Assembly: GCA_043806315.1 (NCBI GenBank) | Contig: JAZDHF010000147.1 | Location: 1 to 44,567, forward strand | DNA from: SBAX01 sp043806315 | GTDB lineage: Bacteria; Planctomycetota; Phycisphaerae; UBA1845 | Direction of reading: 5' to 3' | DNA length: 44,567 bases | Shown here: positions 39,763 to 44,567 of the stretch, one piece after another | Position numbering within the stretch: position 1 is the first letter of the stretch | Layout: each line of letters opens with the position of its first letter | Notes under the pieces: generated by a model | Seen by the model: the letters and a program-made list of their open reading frames with translations, nothing else | Told to the model about the DNA's origin: nothing | The model's database searches: none | Translations under genes and position numbers: made by a program

Positions 39763-41889
39763 ATGGAAAAACAAGACACTCTCCGTAACCTGCTGATCGC
39801 CGGGGCGGCCTTCGTGCTCATCATGGCGATCGGCCCGGCGCTGCTCCCGCCACCGCCCGCGAAACCTCTTCGAACGCCCGATGCGCTCAGGCCGCCCGCG
39901 GAAACATCCGGTGTTCCCGAACAGCCTGCGGGTGCTCCCCGGCCCGACGCGGAACCGCCGACGGAACTCGCCACGGGCGAGACAAAGAAGCCGCCGACCC
40001 GCTCCCCCTTCTCCGTCATCGAAGTGGATCACGCCGAGCAGCGCGTCATCGGCGCCTCAGCCGACGACGGCGTCGACAAGAGGCAGCCGCCGCCTCCCTT
40101 CCGGATGCGCCTCGTCCTCTCGAACCTCGGCGCCTCCGTCGAATCGGCGTTGCTGACGGATCACGCCGCCAGACTCAAGTCCGCCGAGCGCTACGCACTC
40201 CTTTCCCCGGTGACGCACGGCGACGGTCAGGCCTACCGATCGCTCGCCGTCGAGAAGATCAACATCGACGGCGTCGATGTTCCGCTGCACGACAAACGCT
40301 GGAACGCGGGGGAGGTCGAGGAGTTCAGGACTCTTGGCAACGAGGAGGCCCAGAAGGTTGCCTTTTGGATCGACATCGCCCACCAGGGTGAGCCGGCGCT
40401 GCGGGTGACGCGGACCTTCGTGCTCCCACGTCAGGCGGAGGCGCTTGGTCGGCACGATCTGCACTCAGACATGGCCGTGCAGAACCTTTCCGGAACGGAG
40501 CGCCGCGTCGTCGTGACCTACCGCGGACCCCTCGGCATCGGTCAGATCAGCCCCCGCGGAGGCGACCGGGGCTTCGTCTTTGGCCTGTCCTTGGCCGACG
40601 GACGCATAAGTGGGACTTCGAAGGCCGAGGCTAGTGTCGCCGGGAAACAGGCTGTCCAACTGTACACCCGCTCCAGCGCCGACCCCGATCAGCGACTCTC
40701 CTGGGCTGCAATCGCGAATACCTATTTCACCTGCACCATCGCCCCGGTCGAGGCCGACGGCAAACGCGTCGCCCAGAATATCGACGCCCTCTTCGCCTTC
40801 GACGCCGACGGCGACCCCATGACCACCGACGACGCCACCCTGCGCTTCGTCACCGCCGCCGCTTCGCTCTCCCCCCAAGCGACGCTCACTTACTTCGCCG
40901 ACGTGTACCTCGGCGAAAAGGACGGCCGCGCCTTCCGCGAAATCCCCGAGTACCGCGACCGCAACTATTACGTTCAGATCTCCCAGGGGTTCGGCTCATG
41001 CACCTTCAACTGGCTCGTGGAGCTGATGATCTGGCTGCTCAACGTCCTACACTTCGTCGTCCGCGATTTCGGCGTCGCTATCATCATCCTGGTTCTCATC
41101 GTTCGCGCCATGCTGCACCCCCTCACCAAAAAGGGTCAGGTCAACATGGTGAAGATGCAACATCGCATGGCCGAAATGGCCCCCAAAATTGAGGAGATCA
41201 AGAAGAAGTACGCCAACGACAAGGCCCGCATGAACCAGGAGATGATGAAGCTCAACATCAACCCGGCCGGTCAGTTGATGACCTGCCTGCCGATGTTCAT
41301 TCAGATGCCCATCTGGGTCGCCCTTTTCCTAAGTCTCTCCAATAACATCCTCATGCGACACGAGCCGTTCCTGTTCACCTGGGTCAAGGACCTCACCGCC
41401 CCCGACGCCCTGTATCCCTTCTCCACGCCCCTTGTCGTGCCGTTCGTCGGCTGGCACATCGCGTCGTTTAATCTCCTCCCCCTCCTGGTCTCGGTCTTCA
41501 TGTACCTTCAGCAAAAGACCCAGCCCAAGCCGCCGCCCAATCCCAACCTCAGCGCCGAGCAACGCCAACAGCAGGAAATGATGCAGAAGATGATGCCCAT
41601 GATGAGCATCATGATGCTGTTGATTTTCTACAACATGCCCAGCGGCCTGAACCTGTACATCATGTTCAGCTCCCTGTTCGGCTGGCTCGAACAAATACGC
41701 ATCCGCCAGCACATCAAGGAGCAGGAAGGCGCCGGCACGCTCCACGTCACCCCGCGCAAACCCGACGACGACTCGGTGATCGGCCGCCCGCGAAAACCCG
41801 GGAAGCCTTCCTTCTTGGAACGCATCCAGAAAATGGCCGCGGACGCCCAAAAAACTCAGCGCACGCACCGTGCCAAGCCCCGCCGATAG
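39763..41889 (+). CDS. yidC: Membrane protein insertase YidC
   Basis: 708-aa YidC/Oxa1 insertase that places proteins in the inner membrane. N-terminal span (NLLIAGAAFVLIMAIG), a Pro-rich linker, and a large periplasmic domain as in Gram-negative YidC. The Oxa1 core then starts near residue 415 (FNWLVELMIWLLNVLHFVV). The groove Arg is in IIILVLIVRAMLHPL. A charged cytoplasmic hairpin (EIKKKYANDKARMNQEMMK), further spans (PMFIQMPIWVALFLSL, FNLLPLLVSVFMYLQ, SIMMLLIFYNMPSGLNLYIMF) and a basic tail follow. It is much longer than the E. coli protein (548 aa), mostly in the periplasmic region and the tail. Confidence 0.95.
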   Translation: MEKQDTLRNLLIAGAAFVLIMAIGPALLPPPPAKPLRTPDALRPPAETSGVPEQPAGAPRPDAEPPTELATGETKKPPTRSPFSVIEVDHAEQRVIGASADDGVDKRQPPPPFRMRLVLSNLGASVESALLTDHAARLKSAERYALLSPVTHGDGQAYRSLAVEKINIDGVDVPLHDKRWNAGEVEEFRTLGNEEAQKVAFWIDIAHQGEPALRVTRTFVLPRQAEALGRHDLHSDMAVQNLSGTERRVVVTYRGPLGIGQISPRGGDRGFVFGLSLADGRISGTSKAEASVAGKQAVQLYTRSSADPDQRLSWAAIANTYFTCTIAPVEADGKRVAQNIDALFAFDADGDPMTTDDATLRFVTAAASLSPQATLTYFADVYLGEKDGRAFREIPEYRDRNYYVQISQGFGSCTFNWLVELMIWLLNVLHFVVRDFGVAIIILVLIVRAMLHPLTKKGQVNMVKMQHRMAEMAPKIEEIKKKYANDKARMNQEMMKLNINPAGQLMTCLPMFIQMPIWVALFLSLSNNILMRHEPFLFTWVKDLTAPDALYPFSTPLVVPFVGWHIASFNLLPLLVSVFMYLQQKTQPKPPPNPNLSAEQRQQQEMMQKMMPMMSIMMLLIFYNMPSGLNLYIMFSSLFGWLEQIRIRQHIKEQEGAGTLHVTPRKPDDDSVIGRPRKPGKPSFLERIQKMAADAQKTQRTHRAKPRR

Positions 41890-41891
41890 CT

Positions 41892-41913
41892 CCCCGATCC
41901 GCGGGTTTCAGCC
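41892..41913. repeat. 22-bp direct repeat, copy at the hydrolase stop
   Basis: CCCCGATCC then GCGGGTTTCAGCC. It matches 42754-42775 at 19 of 22 positions. This copy covers the stop codon of the hydrolase gene (41908-41910). Confidence 0.55.
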
Positions 41914-42744
41914 TACGCGCTCCGACACGTCCTGCGCGATACGCACGTAGAAACTCCGAACGTCGCGTTCAAATCGCCGCGGCGAAAAATCCCCTGCGGA
42001 CATTCTCGACGGCGCCCACCATCCGATCTGGTTGAGGTGGTCCCACGGCAACGCTCCCTGAAAATACTCGTGCTTCCATCGAGCCGAGCGCAGCGGCACA
42101 AGCCCGTCGTTCAGCGGTTCGTCGTACCGGTATCTCAAGACCAGATAAGTCGGCTTCAGAACAATAAACGTTGGCCAGAACGTCGCCTGCCCGCCCCAGG
42201 TTCGATAGACCACGCCGTTGCTGCGTTCCAGTGTTTCCAGCGCCTCATTCCGTTCCGCCGCGGCCTCAGTGGTGAGGTCGTACAGGCCGGTGACGTCGAG
42301 TCCGATCCGTAAGAGTCGGGCGATCAACCATCGCGACAGCTTCCGGTTGGTCACGCACCAATCCGCGGCCTGCGTTCCGTGATGCGGCGTCCCGATGGTC
42401 GTCAGGCTGGAGACCTTCGCCGCGTAGCCCAACTTGGCGATCATCCATCGCGCGTCCAACCCCCCCATGCTGTGGGCGATGATGTGGACTTTACTCCGAC
42501 CGGTGAGGGCGAGAACCGAATCGACTTCGCCGCCGAGGTTCTTCGCCCGCTTCTCGACCGGTCCGGCCCAATCCACCAGCGTGTGATGTGCGGAGAACCC
42601 GGCCTCGTTGAGCGCGGCCCGAATCCTCTTGTAATAGTGCATCCCTTCGCCGACATGCGTCGCCGGCCATCGCCACGGGGGAACGCGATCGAACCGAGCG
42701 ATTCCGCAGGCCAGCACAATCGGGTAGGAATCGGCTGCCGACAT
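41908..42744 (-). CDS. Lipase-like alpha/beta hydrolase
   Basis: 278-aa alpha/beta hydrolase of the triacylglycerol-lipase type. Start region YPIVLACGIARFD with an oxyanion-type loop, nucleophile elbow AHSMGGLDARWM (Ser92), LTTIGTPHHGTQAAD, a probable acid in NDGLVPLRSA (Asp211), and His234 in DHLNQIGW. No signal peptide is clear. The ATG at 42744 is chosen; an in-frame GTG at 42786, right after the glycosyltransferase stop, would add 14 residues that come from a direct-repeat copy. It is in the same direction as the glycosyltransferase upstream. The natural substrate is unknown. Confidence 0.85.
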   Translation of the reverse strand: MSAADSYPIVLACGIARFDRVPPWRWPATHVGEGMHYYKRIRAALNEAGFSAHHTLVDWAGPVEKRAKNLGGEVDSVLALTGRSKVHIIAHSMGGLDARWMIAKLGYAAKVSSLTTIGTPHHGTQAADWCVTNRKLSRWLIARLLRIGLDVTGLYDLTTEAAAERNEALETLERSNGVVYRTWGGQATFWPTFIVLKPTYLVLRYRYDEPLNDGLVPLRSARWKHEYFQGALPWDHLNQIGWWAPSRMSAGDFSPRRFERDVRSFYVRIAQDVSERVG

Positions 42745-42753
42745 CACCAAACG

Positions 42754-42775
42754 CCCCGAGCTGCGGGTTTCAGGC
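42754..42775. repeat. 22-bp direct repeat, copy before the hydrolase start
   Basis: CCCCGAGCT then GCGGGTTTCAGGC, just upstream of the hydrolase ATG. Together with 41892-41913 it brackets the gene exactly. Confidence 0.55.
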
Positions 42776-42786
42776 GGTTTGGGCAC

Positions 42787-43833
42787 TCATGGGATTTCCC
42801 GTTCGATCGCATCGACCACCGGATCGAGCGACGCCTTCGGAACCTTCACCACCGCCGACCGATAGGTGTCCAGTTGATCCACGAACTCATGAATGGCCTC
42901 CGTGCTGAGCCGATCGACCCATCGACCCGCGCCCAGCTTTTCGACGTGATAGGCGTTGACGGCTTGTTCATATTGCTGGGCGATGGGGATGAGCAACATC
43001 GGTTTTTCCAGGTGCAGGCATTCACAGGCCAAGCTGTGCCCCGCGGACATGATGACCCCGGCGCAACCGGCCAAGTCCTGGAGGAACCCATCCGGCGTCG
43101 TTGGTTTGTACGTCACCTGCCCGCGCTGTCCCGCAATCTGGAAGCCGTACGCGCGGATGGGCATCCGCTCGTACCCCTCCAACGTCCGTCGCATGGCGTC
43201 GTTCTCCCCGCCGGCTCCTTTGTAGGCGAGGAGGAAGTCCCCGGTTTCGATCGACTTTTCGTAGACCTTCGGGCGCAGGATCGGGTCCACCAGCGTCGTG
43301 GGATGGTAGCGGACGGAAGCGCGGATGAAGGTCGGGATCAAGTACCGTCGCGCCCCGCCGTAGAGCAGCCGGATCGTCAGATAGGCGTTGAGAACGTCCC
43401 GCGAGAAGCCCGGCGGCCGATCGACATGGCAATGCGTCAGGAGGTGCTGGTTGTCGACGCTGACGAAAGGGATGTCCAGCCGTCGAGCATAGAACGTGGT
43501 GAGGGGCTCAAAGTCCGTCACCACCAACTGCGGTCGAAAGTCCCTAAACACCCGCCGGATGGAACTCGTCATCCGGTTCCATTGCGACAGCCCCCGCCGA
43601 AGGTTCTCGATGACCGTCCGGCAGTTCTGCGCCCGGCCCTGGTTGTACGAGATGCACAGTCCGAACGCTTCATGCACCAGCCCGGGGAAGACCCGTCCGA
43701 GGTAGTCGTTGCTCTTGTTGCTGGTGAGGAACCGCACCTCGTGCCCGCGGGCCAAAAGGGCCGCCCCCACGCTGTGGGCCCGCGTAGCATGGCCGTACCC
43801 ATCCCCGTTGACCGCATAGAGAATCCGCGCCAT
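42787..43833 (-). CDS. GT-B glycosyltransferase (MJ1255-like)
   Basis: 348-aa glycosyltransferase of the GT28/UGT-like group. N-terminus ARILYAVNGDGYGHATRAH, a glycine- and His-containing loop typical of the MJ1255/VC2487 family. Acceptor part: VVTDFEPLTTFYARRLDIPFV, SVDNQHLLTHC. Donor domain: GCAGVIMSAGHSLACECLHLEKPMLLIP, then QYEQAVNAYHVEKLGAG. No membrane span. Acceptor and sugar are not known. The first codon ATG at 43833 fits the conserved start. Confidence 0.88.
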   Translation of the reverse strand: MARILYAVNGDGYGHATRAHSVGAALLARGHEVRFLTSNKSNDYLGRVFPGLVHEAFGLCISYNQGRAQNCRTVIENLRRGLSQWNRMTSSIRRVFRDFRPQLVVTDFEPLTTFYARRLDIPFVSVDNQHLLTHCHVDRPPGFSRDVLNAYLTIRLLYGGARRYLIPTFIRASVRYHPTTLVDPILRPKVYEKSIETGDFLLAYKGAGGENDAMRRTLEGYERMPIRAYGFQIAGQRGQVTYKPTTPDGFLQDLAGCAGVIMSAGHSLACECLHLEKPMLLIPIAQQYEQAVNAYHVEKLGAGRWVDRLSTEAIHEFVDQLDTYRSAVVKVPKASLDPVVDAIEREIP

Positions 43834-43924
43834 CCGTACAAAGTGGTAACCCTTTGCTGCGAGATACGCAACTTTGAGAGCGGAAGCCCTTGGTCGTGAG
43901 TGGCCGGCGCCCGCTGAGAACCGG

Positions 43925-43971
43925 GAGCGGGAGCGAGCGGACCCATCAGAGCCGCGAGCGCAAGCTCGCGG
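43925..43971. repeat. Dispersed repeat copy with GNRA-loop hairpin
   Basis: The first part (43925-43958) matches 19840-19874: GAGCGGGAGCGAGCGGACCC then ATCAGAGCCGCGAG. It runs into a perfect hairpin, CCGCGAGC, loop GCAA, GCTCGCGG (43952-43971). Confidence 0.7.
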
Positions 43972-44122
43972 ACCCCATCGTCCCGGCGCGCCGGGAGCAG
44001 CGAGCGGACCGAAAACGCCGAAATCCAGCGGTTTTGGGGCTTGTATTGGTCGGGCGGGCGACGTGGGAACGCCAACCGACCCTCGGACCGTGAATTTTTT
44101 GGGCTGAGGGGTCGCTTTTTCC

Positions 44123-44151
44123 TTGCCCGTGGTTGCCTTTGCCGCTAAACT
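44123..44151 (+). promoter_or_regulatory. Candidate promoter of the secreted-protein gene
   Basis: TTGCCC, a 17-nt spacer, and TAAACT, about 70 nt before the ATG at 44222. The spacing is ideal and both hexamers match at four positions or more. Confidence 0.5.
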
Positions 44152-44165
44152 GTGTCCTTACGCGT

Positions 44166-44187
44166 CGGTCCGTACGGTTACGGACCG
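44166..44187 (+). promoter_or_regulatory. Hairpin in the 5' leader
   Basis: CGGTCCGTA, loop CGGT, TACGGACCG: a perfect 9-bp stem between the promoter and the ribosome-binding site (GGGAGA). It may stabilise or attenuate the transcript, or be another dispersed palindrome. Confidence 0.5.
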
Positions 44188-44221
44188 CCCCATCCGATCC
44201 AGCAGTCGAAAGGGAGAGAAA

Positions 44222-44567
44222 ATGTCGCCTCGCCAAAGCGCGTTCATCGTCGCCAGCGTCATCCTGTCTTGTCTCGGAGTCGCCCACCTGGCGTTCGCTC
44301 AGGGTCGAGCGTCGGCCCAATCCGGGTCGGTCGTGGCCGGAACGCCGCCGACGGCCGTGATGAAGGTCGTGCCGGTGGCGGCGAAGGTCGGGTCCTATCC
44401 GCCCGGCACGACGATCGTGGGCAACGAGCTAGTTGCTGTTGCCTGGGCGACTGAACGGGACCAGCCGGGAGCGGCGGTCGCGGCTTCGCCAGTTGCTTCA
44501 GGCATGAGCACGTGGTTCGGAAGGCCGGTTTTGACAGTATTTGCGACTTTTCGGGCGAATGTGGCCT
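44222..44567 (+). CDS. Secreted protein, N-terminal part
   Basis: 115 codons before the window ends, no stop. It starts MSPRQSAFIVASVILSCLGV and has a Sec-type signal peptide with a probable cut after AFA. The mature part is rich in Ala, Val, Gly and Pro, including SYPPGTTIVGNELV, and matches no family I can name with confidence. GGGAGA lies before the ATG. From memory, similar P-P-G-T-T-I-x-G-N starts occur in large secreted planctomycete proteins. Confidence 0.7.
   Translation, partial: MSPRQSAFIVASVILSCLGVAHLAFAQGRASAQSGSVVAGTPPTAVMKVVPVAAKVGSYPPGTTIVGNELVAVAWATERDQPGAAVAASPVASGMSTWFGRPVLTVFATFRANVA

Larger units (their letters stand above)
43834..44221. other. Divergent intergenic region with repeats and promoter
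   Basis: 388 nt between the glycosyltransferase gene and the secreted-protein gene. It contains the dispersed repeat at 43925-43971, a 14-nt palindrome at 43982-43995 (CCCGGCGCGCCGGG), a promoter at 44123-44151 and a leader hairpin at 44166-44187. No gene seen. Confidence 0.65.

Noticed and set aside
42379..43899. Long open frame (506 codons) on the plus strand over the hydrolase and glycosyltransferase genes
   Set aside because: Both minus-strand genes here have clear family motifs; the opposite frame has none.

Overview
The window looks like chromosomal DNA of a GC-rich member of the Planctomycetota, probably near the Phycisphaerae. This is inferred from four things: a division and cell-wall cluster with no ftsQ, ftsA or ftsZ in the stretch seen, a dockerin/EF-hand tail of the kind common in that group, the transposase remnants, and many short palindromic repeats. 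No tRNA, rRNA or CRISPR array was seen.

Layout. (1) 1-135 is the edge of a probable insertion sequence, with a transposase start running off the left side. (2) 203-15538, all on the minus strand, is a dcw cluster. In transcription order it reads mraZ, an 81-aa unknown, rsmH, a LysM membrane protein, an ftsL-like gene, ftsI, murE, murF, mraY, ftsW, murG, murC, murB, ddl. It supplies the UDP-MurNAc-pentapeptide/lipid II pathway from MurB onward plus a septal transpeptidase and SEDS pair, so the organism should make a meso-DAP-type peptidoglycan. Several junctions are 4-nt stop/start overlaps (murE/murF, ftsW/murG, LysM/ftsL). (3) 15764-19811, minus strand, is miaA, an ABC-2 ATPase, its permease and a GT4 glycosyltransferase. 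(4) 19954-21929 is a SEC-C protein convergent with a SerA-type dehydrogenase. (5) 22338-27026, minus strand, is a SNF2 helicase and SWIM protein pair split by a nucleotidyltransferase cassette flanked by 45-bp direct repeats. (6) 27230-29536 is an accessory patch: two unknown genes, a possible truncated third gene, a transposase fragment with an in-frame stop, and an orphan dockerin tail. (7) 29537-37193, plus strand, is smc, a TIM-barrel isomerase-like gene, a membrane protein, a WYL regulator and dtd. (8) 37195-38685, minus strand, is ahcY. (9) 38920-41889, plus strand, is a metallophosphoesterase and yidC. (10) 41908-43833, minus strand, is a glycosyltransferase and a lipase-like hydrolase. 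(11) A secreted protein starts at 44222 and runs off the right edge.

The strongest unusual signals are not ordinary genes. Three elements, each made of two inverted arms of 7-bp units, sit across or against the stop codons of ddl, murB and the WYL gene. They share architecture but not sequence. A 45-bp copy of the SNF2 gene's 3' end, differing only at three synonymous positions, bounds the nucleotidyltransferase cassette. A 59-nt double-hairpin palindrome lies inside ahcY, where it appears to add about 20 codons in frame, and another palindrome encodes part of the glycosyltransferase N-terminus. Several further hairpin repeats fill the intergenic spaces.
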